Assembly: GCA_000969725.1 (NCBI GenBank)
Contig: JXSR01S072979.1
Strand: one strand, 5' to 3'
Source of the DNA: Ophiothrix spiculata
Lineage: Eukaryota > Echinodermata > Ophiuroidea > Amphilepidida > Ophiotrichidae
Length of the DNA stretch: 27,660 nucleotides
The notes under the pieces were generated by a model. The model had not been told where the DNA came from, did no database searches, and was given only the letters and a program-made list of their open reading frames with translations. This document shows positions 1 to 9,690 of this stretch, piece by piece. How positions within the stretch are numbered: the first letter of the stretch is position 1; the number at the start of each line of letters is the position of its first letter. A program made the translations under genes and the position numbers.

Positions 1-59
1 AAGACATCAAAGTGTTGCCAGAAAGAAGAAAGAAAGAACTAGACATGACTGTGCCCTTT

Positions 60-700
60 GCCAAGGGCACGAGGTAAGCTAGGCTTTTAGTTTTGACCTC
101 AAATGACCTTTTTACCTTGAGTCAAGGTCCTTGGCTGACTTTGACCTTGGGTCAAGCATTATCCATGGTGTAAGTTTAATCCATGAAGGGTCAAGGTTCA
201 TGGGTTGTAGCTGTGACCTTGAAATGACCTCTGATGACCTTGGGTCAACTTTCTTGACCTTGATATGACTTCAAGTCAATTTTTAAAATTTTTGAACATT
301 TGACCTCAAATGACCATGTGACCTTGACTGACCTTGACCTTAGGCCAAGAGCTATCCATGGTTCAAATTTAATCCATGCAAGGTCAAGGGTTCATGAGTT
401 ATAAACGTGACCTTAAAATGACCTCGGATGACCTCAGGTCAACTTTTGGAACATTTTTGAGATTTGACCTCAAATGACCTTCTGACCTTGAATGACCTTG
501 AACACACCCTCAAAAGTTTCGCAGCACGAGACCCTACATGTCACCAAGTTTTGTTACCATAGGCCTTACGGTTCTGGAGATACAAATGTATGCTGCGGAC
601 AGCGCACATCGGATGGTGGACTTAATCCTGAATGCTCTTGCAGTGTTCCACCCATACCAAGATTCACAATGGTGTAACATACCGTTCTCATAGAAATGCA
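60..700. repeat. TGACCT-rich dispersed repeat
   Basis: Degenerate repetition of TGACCT, TGACCTTGA and GGTCAA words, for example 'tgacctcaaatgacc' and 'tgaccttgactgacc', in at least three loosely periodic blocks that also share 'atccatg...caaggtca'. A related, decayed copy lies at about 16990-17370, and shorter GGTCA-rich stretches occur at 21410-21560 and 24664-24770. No coding frame is credible. It looks like an old interspersed or satellite-derived repeat; the family is not identified. Confidence 0.6.
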
Positions 701-1248
701 TCTCTTTAAAGGGGGAGGGGGGTCCAATAGGAACCCTCCCCCTTCAGCACCAATGGCTGGCATAATACCTTAGTCACTTAGTGTCAAAATTTTAACATAA
801 GAAGGCAATATTTCTCACTGTTGCCAATGATACATTATAATGATAGAAAATCTAATGATTCCATTACACTGAACCAGCAACACTTCAATTGATGATGTTT
901 TGATTCCTTTTAATAATGTTTTAGGTACAAATTGAAAGTGGTGCAAAATTTCATTCAGCTAATAGCTTGGTATGATAAACAATTAAGAACATGAAACTCA
1001 TTTCTGACTGTAACCCTAATGGTGCGTTCATAGTCCAGCGTCATTCGGGCAATTTTACTGGCAAGTTATTTCCCGCGATAAATCCTCAAAATTGGCCGAT
1101 GATTTTCTCTAAAAATATCAATTCAGTGTATAATATTATTATAAATATAAAACTGTATAAAAAACCACGATATTTCTATAGTTGTGCATGGGTAACCAAT
1201 TATTTTGATATGAAAGAATATACTAAATACCCATTAATTACTCATTTA

Positions 1249-1321
1249 GCTAGCTAGTCTAGTGGTTAGCGTATGGACCTATACTCTCGAAACCGTGGAT
1301 TTGAACCACGTTTTTTTTTTT
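1249..1321 (+). repeat. tRNA-like SINE head or tRNA pseudogene
   Basis: An A-box-like stretch (TAGTCTAGTGGTTAG, from 1255) is followed by a perfect 5-bp T-arm-like stem (CGTGG/CCACG, 1294-1310) with a 7-nt loop ATTTGAA. A run of T beginning at 1311 could act as a Pol III terminator. The T loop does not match TTCGANN, and I cannot fold a good anticodon stem or acceptor stem. It is therefore best read as a degenerate tRNA-derived SINE head or tRNA pseudogene rather than a working tRNA. Confidence 0.35.
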
Positions 1322-1819
1322 CGTAGCGAAATGATGATTTTTCTTCAATTATTACCAATTGTCACGAATAAAATTCTCGAATTTTTGACATAATTCATAT
1401 AAAAGAACCAAAAAGGTTACTTTTCAGTCCAGAAAATCCACATAAAATGCAAAAGCATTAATTCTGACATGATATCTGTGCACGGTGCTGACGTCAGATG
1501 ATGACCCGTCGAGACAAAAGGTACATAGTTGTTATCGAAATTTTGATGCCTCGTTATCGCAATACAAACCGCAGGCACGTATGAAGAGCCAATATTGGGT
1601 ACCTTTCGTACATGACATCAACGTATTTTTTCCCTCTTGTTCAGATGATAATAAGGGTTCAAAGTCAGCCTTTTCAGCTGGTCACGTTTAAAAAAAACCA
1701 AAATCTCGCGACCATTTATTTCTCGTTTAGCGAGACTTGGATTTTGAACTCGCTTAATGCGGTCGTTAACAAGGTCGCTACGGCTTAACTGTAGTCAGTT
1801 TATATCATTATTATTCCAG
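1322..1819. other. Non-coding sequence before the EGF1 exon
   Basis: I see no convincing gene here. Short open frames lack domain signals, splice context or composition bias. The final bases form a normal 3' splice site (polypyrimidine-poor, 'ttattccag') for the EGF1 exon. Confidence 0.5.
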
Positions 1820-1957
1820 CTTGTAAAACAAAAGATATATATGGACCTCCAGATTGCCGCTCTGACTGCCCTATTTGCCTGAATGGTGGAGTGTGCCATG
1901 ACATACATGGTATTTGCATTTGTGCTCCGGGATTCTCGGGCAGAAATTGTGAAAAAG
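1820..1957 (+). CDS. Tie-like receptor, EGF-like exon 1 (partial gene)
   Basis: Internal exon of 138 nt bounded by TTCCAG and GTAAGG, phase 1 at both ends. It encodes about 45 residues from CKTKDIYGPPDC to GRNCEK with eight cysteines, including the typical EGF core CLNGGVCHD...CICAPGFSGRNC. The spacing C-x10-C-x3-C-x2-C-x5-C and the 'GVCH...G.CICPPGF.GR.CEK' pattern match the first EGF module of vertebrate Tie1/Tie2 receptors, extracellular modules between Ig domains that support ligand binding. The last G joins the TG of the next exon to make Val. Exons encoding the signal peptide or N-terminal Ig must lie upstream. Other 8-Cys EGF proteins (MEGF or laminin-type) are the alternative; the combination with the next two exons favours Tie. 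Confidence 0.85.
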
Positions 1958-2470
1958 GTAAGGGATATTATAGTCCAGGAAAGATATTCACTTTTGATGC
2001 CTGACGTGGAACAAATTGGTAAAAAAGGTTTTCTTCACAATACCATTCTTTAAGATGTCTATAATGACATACTTAAAATCCGCCAAAATCCGAGTTGCAG
2101 AAATATGTTTAATTTGCATAAATTAAAAATGGTAGCGACGTAACAGATGGCAGATACGTAAATGTAGATATTAGTGTCCACAACTATAAAAAAAACTGAG
2201 CAGTTAGTACTTGCTTCAGACCTAATTTGCATATATAAAATGGCCGCCACATTGATTACTCTTTTTACCCCATTTTGAGATTTGACCACTCTTTTTACAT
2301 CAAAAGGAATCTGTTCGATGCTAAAAAATACATTTTCAATATTTATAGATTCACTAAAGCATGTAACAACAACAGAAATCAAGATTACTTCTGATACCTA
2401 ATCGGAAAATTTTATTTATTTTATTACTAATGTTTATTGTTGATACATTTTGCATAATGTATCATTCAAA

Positions 2471-2792
2471 TGACTATTAGCAATTACAGTTAGGGAATAT
2501 ACTGTGCTTTTCAATTGTCCCCACTTTGTCGAAAAGCTTCCAAATAAGAAAAAATGCAAATTTGAATTTAATTATTTGTTATTGGAAAATGTTAATAGAT
2601 CGGTAACAAATACATTTGAAATTCATTGAAATGAATATTAGCAATTACAGTTAGGGAATATACTGTGCTTTTCAATATTGCCCCATTTTGTCCAAAAGCT
2701 TCCAAATTAAAAAAAATGCAAAATTTGAATTGAATTATTTGTTATAAGAAAATGTTTATAGATCTGTAACAAAAAAATTTGAATTTCAATTT
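2471..2792. repeat. 161-bp direct tandem duplication
   Basis: Two adjacent copies with a 161-bp period. Each contains 'attagcaattacagttaggg', 'atactgtgcttttcaat' and 'aaaagcttccaaat' followed by an A-rich stretch. The second copy has small substitutions and indels. It is intronic and non-coding. Confidence 0.75.
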
Positions 2793-3000
2793 GATCATTC
2801 GAAAATTTCATAATGGCACCAACAATTTAGGTTTAGAACATTAGAATATAGCATTAACAACATTTAGATAAAGTAATAATGGGAAAATGACTGGATGTTA
2901 ATACACAGGCAATGTTTTCTCCAAAATAGGAGAATTTGCATGTAAAATAAAGCTTCAAACGGCGTTACATTAAGACTGCACTATAACATACATGTATGCT

Positions 3001-3155
3001 CGTATTCCAGAAAGGTGTTTAGCTAAATCAAGGTTTTATTTCTCGTAAACAGCACGACTCATTGAACTGTTCCCCTTGAAAGCTGCAATGATGCATATCA
3101 TTCCTGGACAGTTGATGCGCAGTTAAACAATGGTTTAGTTTCTTTCTGGAATACG
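3001..3155. mobile_element. Small inverted-repeat element (MITE-like)
   Basis: A 14-bp perfect terminal inverted repeat (CGTATTCCAGAAAG at 3001-3014, its complement at 3142-3155) encloses about 127 bp with a weaker internal inverted repeat around ACTGT/ACAGT. No target-site duplication is clear. No coding capacity. Confidence 0.5.
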
Positions 3156-3170
3156 GGTCATATTTAGCAC

Positions 3171-3262
3171 GAAGGTAGAGAATTTTGGGCTAAATCATTC
3201 CAGGATGGGAGCCATTTTTGCATTTTGGCGGCCAGTACTGATGGCGGCCATTTTGAGTTTTC
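3171..3262. repeat. Dispersed repeat with GGCGGCCATTTT motifs, copy 1
   Basis: Shares order and spacing with 4988-5087: a 'gaaggt...aaatca(t)..aggatgg' block, then 'ccatttttgc' and two copies of the GGCGGCCAT word. The same AAAATGGCCGCC word also occurs near 2240 and 4547. Likely an old interspersed repeat. Confidence 0.5.
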
Positions 3263-3509
3263 AAGTAATAAATACAGCTTTAAAAAATGACAAATAACAA
3301 TACCAAAAACCTAAATTAATCAAATTTTACTTATTTTGAAGCTCCAAGATCCTGACCAGATTCACAATTGGCTGCCATTTGACAGGTTGCTATCATTTAA
3401 AATATGCATTATGTACTTAAATTTCATTTTTTTGTAACACGTCTATCCATAGGGCCCCCTAAAATGTTTAGAACGGAACCCCACTATGATCTTGGTTTTG
3501 ATATCAATA

Positions 3510-3640
3510 GATAGGTATGGCCCTCCCCTATCCAACGATACCAAGATTACAAATTCGGTCAAGGCGTTACGTAATTATGACGTCATAAAGGTCTTTTAGG
3601 TCGAAAAATCGGAATTTTGTCATAAATGGTCACAAAACTA
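3510..3640 (+). repeat. Dispersed repeat with TTACGTAA/TGACGTCA palindromes, copy 1
   Basis: Contains 'cggtcaaggcgttacgtaat' followed by 'tatgacgtcataaa'. The same segment occurs in reverse orientation at 15601-15695, including the preceding 'gataccaa' block. The two copies are about 12 kb apart in opposite orientation, which indicates an interspersed element. Confidence 0.65.
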
Positions 3641-3744
3641 AAAATTTTGCTATAAAAGTTCTGAATAACGTAATATCATCAGGGTTTTTTTTAATAAAGA
3701 AGGAAAATTATATTTTTAACATTCCCTGCAAGATTCAGCCTCAC

Positions 3745-3930
3745 AGCATGCATATATTTTTCATAATGGCGATTCAAAAATTTCCGGGGCTTCACCAAGC
3801 CCCCTCACACCTAAACTTTGACGGCTTACCCTAGCCCCACCTTAGGTGTCCTCCCCCCATTTTTTCATCAAAATGACCGCAAAGGATGTAAAAGAGATTA
3901 CTTTAATGCCTGGGGTCTGCTCCTTTTGCA
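3745..3930 (+). repeat. Dispersed repeat, copy inverted at 17420-17580
   Basis: The block running from 'gcgattcaaaaatttcc' through 'gacggcttaccctag' and 'catcaaaatgaccgcaaagg' to 'atgcctggg' is found as a reverse complement at 17420-17580. It is non-coding and C-rich in the middle. Confidence 0.6.
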
Positions 3931-4078
3931 TTTTTATGCTGCGGAGAAAACGACGCGACGGTTAACTTAACTTAACCAAATGTTCCCTGCTTTTTCAAAG
4001 AGATACAAAGCAGCAAGAACAATAAATGTGAAAAATGGAAACAAAGAAAATCAGAAAAGCAAAGTCACTGTGGATAGA

Positions 4079-4335
4079 GATGAGTTTAGACATTTGATTT
4101 GAATGTGTCCAAGTCCTTGGCAGCACGGATGGAATTAGGAAGACTGTTCAATTTATGAGGAGATGTAACAGAGAAGAAGATGGAGTTTCAAGAAGAACCA
4201 TTGATGAGGATCGAGTCTTCATAGCAGCAGGCCGAGATTTGTTTTAAATACAGTCATTGATGTAAATCGGACTAAAACCATGTAGCGCCTTATACACAAT
4301 ATCCTCAGGTAGTTGTCGTGGTTAGATGAGGGTTA
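4079..4335 (-). pseudogene. LINE reverse transcriptase, C-terminal remnant
   Basis: Read on the minus strand, two overlapping frames give ALHGFSPIYINDCI and LNSLPNSIRAAKDLDTFKSN followed by a stop. These are the conserved tail of CR1/L2/Jockey-like non-LTR retrotransposon ORF2 ('LHGLAP.Y', 'LWNSLP..IR....L..FK'). At least one frameshift and in-frame stops separate the pieces. Sequence downstream on the minus strand (to about 3940) is plausible LINE 3' UTR. No catalytic domain remains, so this is a dead 5'-truncated insertion in an intron. Confidence 0.7.
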
Positions 4336-4708
4336 AATCGTAAGGTGCCTGCTGATTCGATTATATACATTTTTCATTTTCCGTCTAAAGGGTGCTTTTC
4401 AAAATGCCCGCCATAGTTCTCTTCTTTAAGCAACTATCGACAGATTGTTTTGCAAATTCGATAAAAGATACAAAAATTATGATTATGAAAATTATAGATT
4501 GATATATACACAAATAAATTACCTGATTTAATGCTTTTAAAAATTCAAAATGGCCGCCAATATATCTAACATTGAGCTAAATTACATCAAAAAAGTAAAA
4601 AAGCACTGAAATGTTATTCTAAAGCAATGTTTTTCTTCAATTACAAGTATTTGACGAAATCAAGATATTTTCTCAATCATCAGCAGGAATTTTGTCTTCC
4701 ATTTTCAG

Positions 4709-4861
4709 TGCACGGAAGCAATCGATGGGGCAAATTTGGTACACGGAGATGTGGAAATGCAGATCCCCACTCAATAGCATGCAGAGGATGGATATTATGT
4801 ATGGCTAATCCATTTGGATGCTCGTGTGCAGCTCAATATCATGGAATAGACTGCCAAGAAG
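4709..4861 (+). CDS. Tie-like receptor, EGF-like exon 2
   Basis: Internal exon of 153 nt after ATTTTCAG, ending before a weak donor GTGCAT, phase 1 at both ends. It encodes HGSNRWGKFGTRRC to GIDCQE, with six cysteines in the pattern RRC-x9-C-x5-C-x6-C-x-C-x8-C. The motif 'FGTRRC...C..W..C...PFGCSCA..Y.G..C.E' parallels the distinctive second EGF module of Tie1/Tie2, where a DPYGCSCA-type segment occurs. The first cysteine expected from Tie (just after the junction) is His here. The junction residue with EGF1 is Val (G+TG). The frame stays open into the intron until about 4980, so intron retention would give a truncated protein. Assignment is from pattern recognition, not a search. Confidence 0.85.
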
Positions 4862-4987
4862 GTGCATTGTTTGTAATTTATTTTCTTGTGTTTTATGAAA
4901 AGAGAATTAGATTCCACAGCATTTGTTGGGAACCATCCCTCTTGGAGCTGATTAGGCATAGGTTTGGTGTAAAAGCATGACAATTGG

Positions 4988-5088
4988 TATGAAGGTGGAA
5001 AAATTTTATGCTGAATCATCCTAGGATGGTGACCATTTTTGCGTTTTTCAAATATGGCGGCCATCTTGAAAATTCAAAATGGCCGCCG
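4988..5088. repeat. Dispersed repeat with GGCGGCCAT motifs, copy 2
   Basis: Same family as 3171-3262: 'gaaggtggaaaaatttt', 'aatcatcctaggatggtgac', 'catttttgcg', then 'atggcggccatcttgaaaat' and 'aaaatggccgcc'. The Harbinger-like MITE starts immediately after its 3' end. Confidence 0.5.
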
Positions 5089-5091
5089 TTA

Positions 5092-5736
5092 GGCGCGTTG
5101 TCCAAAGGAGTCGACAATACATTGGTGAATTCGCAAGTTAAAGTTGCCAATCGGATCCACTGGCAACTTGAAATAAAGATATTGGCGAAATCAAAATATG
5201 TAACATGTTAGGTTTTGGCTACATGACAGCCCATATTATCTGTTATTGATTGGAAGATGCACTGGAATTATATTACTAGATTATAAGATAACAAAGACTT
5301 GTTACACAAAATATTTGGTAGCTCAAAAAAAACCAACAACTATAATTTGGCCCATACTCAGTGAATTATTCACTGCAAAAAAGTTGGGCAAATATTTATC
5401 CCTACCAACTGTTAGGCAAAATAAAAAAGCACCGTAAATCAGACACTTTACCAACATTTTGTATAGATTTTACCCCACAGATGGCTGATGGACTTGTGTT
5501 TCTGCTCAAATAGTTTTGCCCAACATTAGGGCAGGGATGTGTGCCAAACAGTGTTATTTGTGTTTTGCCCAACGTTGGGAGGGATGTTTACTTCATCAAC
5601 GTTGGGCGAAATCACCCCCAAATCGCCCAACTTTTTTCAGTGTTGCCAACTTCAAGATTAAATATTGGCGACTTCAACTTGGCTACTTCATTGGCGAATT
5701 CACCAATGTATTGCCGACTCCTTTGGACAGCGCGCC
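5092..5736. mobile_element. Harbinger-like MITE with TTA target duplication
   Basis: A 645-bp non-coding element flanked by TTA on both sides (5089-5091 and 5737-5739). The terminal inverted repeats start GGCGCGYTGTCCAAAGGAG and continue through 'caatacattggtgaattcgc', about 45 bp with only a few mismatches. Subterminal GTTGGGC/GCCCAAC words are repeated in both orientations. The 3-bp TTA duplication and GG-starting ends fit the PIF/Harbinger superfamily. No transposase frame is present. Confidence 0.75.
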
Positions 5737-5739
5737 TTA

Positions 5740-7017
5740 TCACCTGTTGAAAGTATAAAAATCAACATTTTAGCAATTTTCTAGCATTACCATACATCGT
5801 TTGAGGTAAAAATGACTAATACGAATCACAAATGTCTTAATTCATCATATTTCACTTATTTTGAAAATCCAAAAATTACTGTGTTTGTTGTTCAGGAGAC
5901 CCTTAAGTAGGATGCTTCTTTTCATAGTGATTACTTATAAGATTCATATATCTCTTCCAAATTTCAGGTCAATGAAGATCATTTTAGTGACGCCTAAGGT
6001 TGTACACTACTAAATGCCTTTCCTATTCTTTTATATTATAAAATGGCCATTTTTGAGGCTGTTTTTCTCATATTTAGAATTCTTAGATGAATAAACGGGC
6101 ATTATGGGCTGAAAGTATAACATCTATCCTTTCAGCATAGTATTACCTGGGAAGTTTTCAGTTTAAGAAACGCAGAACGTAGTAATGACACTACCGCTCT
6201 ACTTTCCCAAGAATGAATTTGTAAAAAACTGGGATAAGGCCAATATTCGGCGAATCACTCTGGCGGAGTAGTTTCTGACTATTTTCCCAATCAAATGTCA
6301 GAAACCGAGAGAAGACATTCAAATATCTAACATTGTAATATGAAATTTAAGCTTTTTAGAGTATGTTCTCTGGATACCCCACAAGCAAATAGTTCCCATT
6401 TTGGCCTTGGCTTGGTTCCCGGTAGTTGTTTAGTAGTGTAAAACTCTAAATGACCTTGTATGATCTATGTCTTCTCTTGTACTTCAGGATATCTATTTGG
6501 ACTATTGGACTATTTGACATTGATTTGGATGTCAAATGTAAGCTAAGCCTCTTTACTCTCTTCCTTGTAATCTATGCCCTTAGAATAATTCTGCTACCAA
6601 AATTTAGATTTTGAAAACAAAATATTGTTTTAATTTGATTCAGAAGTAAACCCTCTTGCCTTTGAATTATCCCATTTACCGGTTTAACCAAAGTAGCATC
6701 AATTTTGAGTGCTGCTGGATATTAAGCCCTCTGCAGACAAACACATTTTACAAGACATTATTCTTGAAATTAATACGGTCATACAGTTACAAGCCTATAT
6801 TCTACTAAGTATAGTGATAGACGCGTTTTTGTCTGAGAAAATCGCAGATGATCCATTCTTGTCATCTTCAGATTTAATTTAATGATGATAGGTTTAACAA
6901 GGTTATTGAAAGATTTATGATACACCACTATCATCATGCATTATTCGCTCCACTGCAAATTCGTCATGCTGACAAATTATAACATGGTTCAATCCTTGAC
7001 ATACGTATCAGTGTATT
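5740..7017. other. Intron sequence, nothing recognised
   Basis: A+T-rich non-coding sequence between two mobile elements. I see no exon with a plausible domain, no RNA gene and no strong repeat structure. Confidence 0.5.
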
Positions 7018-7210
7018 CCCTAGTAAAAAATCGAGTACACAAATAGTACAACATTCCTAAGATGCACATTTGGAACATCATTTAAGTACAATTTGAGTAC
7101 ATTTATAGTACACAAATTTGTAATATATTTGTACTAAATCTGTACTATAATTGTATTCCAAATGTGCATCTCAGGAATGTGTACTAGAATTGTACTCGAT
7201 TTTTCCAGGG
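7018..7210. mobile_element. 193-bp foldback (palindromic) element
   Basis: The left half (CCCTAGTAAAAAATCGAGTAC...) is an imperfect reverse complement of the right half (...GTACTCGATTTTTCCAGGG), with the pair continuing through 'cattcctaagatgcacattt' and several GTAC words almost to the centre. It has the form of a full-length hairpin MITE. No clear target duplication was found. Confidence 0.75.
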
Positions 7211-7481
7211 TTGTGACGTATGTTTAATCACCGTTAAATCCTCTTAAATGGGCTATTTCTGTTGATATAAGATGCGTTTTTCTAGCACCGTGTTCTATAT
7301 ACCGGGGAAGTAGTGACGTCATAACTTTTGTAAATCACCCAACACATGCGCTTTGGACCCAAACAAACGAGGTGGACAGTTTTGCCACACGTTAAGTCTA
7401 TTGGGAAAAAGTCAGACTCCTATTTGATACCATAACATTCGTCTAAAACAAAAATAAGGGAAAATGTGCAGACCTGTTATG

Positions 7482-7720
7482 CTGTGAGAAAATTGCCTTC
7501 ACTCAAATATATGAATTTCTCAATAAGAAACTTTACACTGGTCAATCAGGCTTTAGACCAATGCATAGTACCAATACTGCATTGTTGAACGTAACCGACG
7601 ATTGGTACAAAGAAATTGACAATGGTAGCCAAGTAGGTCTGGTTATGCTCGATTTGAAGAAAACCTTCGACACTGTGAATCATGACATTCTGATTGAGCG
7701 AAATGTGTATTAAGTGGTTT
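7482..7720 (+). pseudogene. Inverted fragment of a LINE reverse transcriptase
   Basis: The + strand encodes the palm-A part of a LINE RT: YEFLNKKLYTGQSGFRPMHS, then LLNVTDDWY-like sequence and LVMLDLKKTFDTVNHDIL. It is the reverse-complement counterpart of 8283-8508 in the adjacent minus-strand LINE. This copy is 239 nt and the other 226 nt; the 13-nt difference is 'tttagaccaatgc' at 7552-7564, present only here, and it keeps the expected QSGFRP motif in frame. The fragment has no start or end of its own and is a dead rearranged insertion. Confidence 0.8.
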
Positions 7721-9690
7721 GAAAAATATAGGCAGTTGTGTAATAACTTAAGCGAGTGAGGTGGAATATAAGGCTTCGCCCTTTTTAGAAGGTAAAGTGA
7801 AGAGTTTGCCTTTTTAATAACATTCTTGGCGTGATCAGACCAAGAGAGGTTTTCATCAATAGTAACTCCAAGGTCTTTGCAACACTTCACACGTTTCAAT
7901 TTTGTGCCCTTTAATGCTTATATTAATATCCATTTCGCTTACATTATTTGATCGTTGTCTAGATCCCAGAATAACCAATTCAGTATTACCAACGTTTAGG
8001 CATAATTTATTTCGTATAAGCCATTATTTTATCTTATTAAGGTCAGTGTTCAAATTGGTGTTTATTTCAATGGTATTTTTCCCTACAGTATATAATGCAG
8101 TGTCATCTGCGTACATGCTCACTGTGGTTGTATCCGAAACATAGTTGGGAAGGTCATTAATGTAAAGGATAAATAGCAATGGGACTAGGATGGAGCCTTG
8201 AGGGATATCACACTTAACCCTGGCTTCTCAGATGTCATACCATTCACATTTGTACTATCTGACTATTGCTTAAATAACTTTTAAACCACTTAATACACAT
8301 TTCGCTCAATCAGAATGTCATGATTCACAGTGTCGAAGGTTTTCTTCAAATCGAGCATAACCAGACCTACTTGGCTACCATTGTCAATTTCTATGTACCA
8401 ATCGTTGGTTACGTTCAACAATGCAGTATTGGTACTATGCCTGATTGACCAGTGTAAAGTTTCTTATTGAGAAATTCATATATTTGAGCGAAGGCAATTT
8501 TCTCACAGATCTTTGATAAAACAGGTAATATGGCAATAGGTCTAGAGTTACTAGGATCAGTGTGATCTCCAGATTTGTAAATCGGTGTTAACCAAGCTCG
8601 CTTCCAACTATCAGGGAAGACACCACTTTTAAGTGATAGATTTGGGTCAATAATTGAAACCCCTGCCTTTTTCAATGACATAGCAGAAATATTGTCAATT
8701 CCTGTTGCTTTATTCTCACTTAATGTCTTAATACAATTAAGGACGGTTTCATGGTCAACATTATTAAATTGAAATTTCACTATACTATCATTGTTATCCT
8801 CACTTAATGTAGGTAAGTCGTCAACATCGCAATCAGGGATCTTTTTAGCAAGTGAGGGTTCAATGTTGGCAAAATAATCATTGATTGCCTCGGAGATAGT
8901 TTTAAAATCAGTTGTTACTTTTGTCTCACTAACCCTAATTTTCGAAATTTGACTACTTTTCCTTTTACCAGGAACAATATGTCGAATGTTTTTCCAAAGT
9001 TGACGTGAGTTGTTTCAGCTGGCTTCAGTACCATTTTAAATGTATTGTTTTTACTGTTATATATTGCTTTATTCACTTGATTTCTCTTAGCTCGATAAGT
9101 ATCCCATGTAAGATCAGATCTCGTTTTGATCGCAGTTTTCTTTAACCTATCGCGCTCAGGCATAAATTGGATTATGTCATTGGTCATCCAATGAGACTGA
9201 TTCATTAAATCTTTTTCGAACATTTCAGTGCTTTTGTTGACATCATTGGACTTAATTTGATTCAAATTTACTTTACGTATGTCATTATAGAAATCATCGT
9301 CATTAAAATTATTAAATGAACGACAAGTCTTATACTTGTGAGTATTTGTTACCAACTTTTTTGATTTCCAAACATTGACATAGGTCATTGAGTGATCGCT
9401 AAGACCAGTGTGTATTACACTGCTTTCATTTACTTTATCGATACATGAAACGTAAACATGATCAAGAAGTGTTTTGGAATCCTTTGTGATTCTAGTCGGC
9501 TCTTTGGTAAGCTGTTTAAGGTGAAAGCCATTACAAACTTGTGTTGTGTAACAATGAGGGGTTGAAGTTAACATATCTTTATTTTCCATTTCGACCTTTT
9601 GTAATACGCTTTCAAACATGTTAATAGCAACCATTGTTGAATCAGGGGTTCTGTACCACACTAGTAAAATTACAGGTTTTACCATGGCAT
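7721..9690 (-). pseudogene. Broken non-LTR retrotransposon ORF2 (endonuclease-RT)
   Basis: Read 9690 to 7721 on the minus strand. First comes the C-terminal part of an apurinic-type endonuclease (VWYRTPDST..., KEPTRIT...LLDHVYVS...GLSDHSMTYV). Then the RT: KATGIDNIS, FPDSWKRAWLTPIYKSGD, SRPIAILPVLSKICEKI, TGQSG, LDLKKTFDTVNHDIL (palm A), PQGSILVPLLFILYINDL, and the YADD catalytic box (codons at 8102-8113). The tail is LGVTIDENLSWSDHAKN...LKRAKPYIPPHSLKLLHNCLYF. The 5' end is missing, the endonuclease has an internal deletion between VEMENKDML and FHLKQL, and frameshifts occur around 8455 (a 13-nt loss) and 8290. At 7721 the element runs into an inverted piece of a sister copy. The family is CR1/L2/Jockey-like; the exact clade is not assigned. 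Confidence 0.85.

Noticed and set aside
36..74. Possible exon ending at GGCACGAG|GTAAGC at the window start
   Set aside because: A donor-like site exists, but the upstream sequence is only about 70 bases, the possible frames show no EGF or Ig pattern, and the TGACCT repeat begins just after.
492..763. Overlapping open frames on both strands at the edge of the TGACCT repeat
   Set aside because: Both lie in or beside repeat sequence, lack splice context and domain features, and cover each other.
991..1257. 88-codon open frame
   Set aside because: A+T-rich, low complexity in the second half, with no domain pattern; it runs into the tRNA-like sequence.
4862..4980. Extension of the EGF2 exon by intron retention
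   Set aside because: The frame stays open only by chance in A+T-rich sequence; adding it breaks the EGF-to-EGF junction that the phases support.
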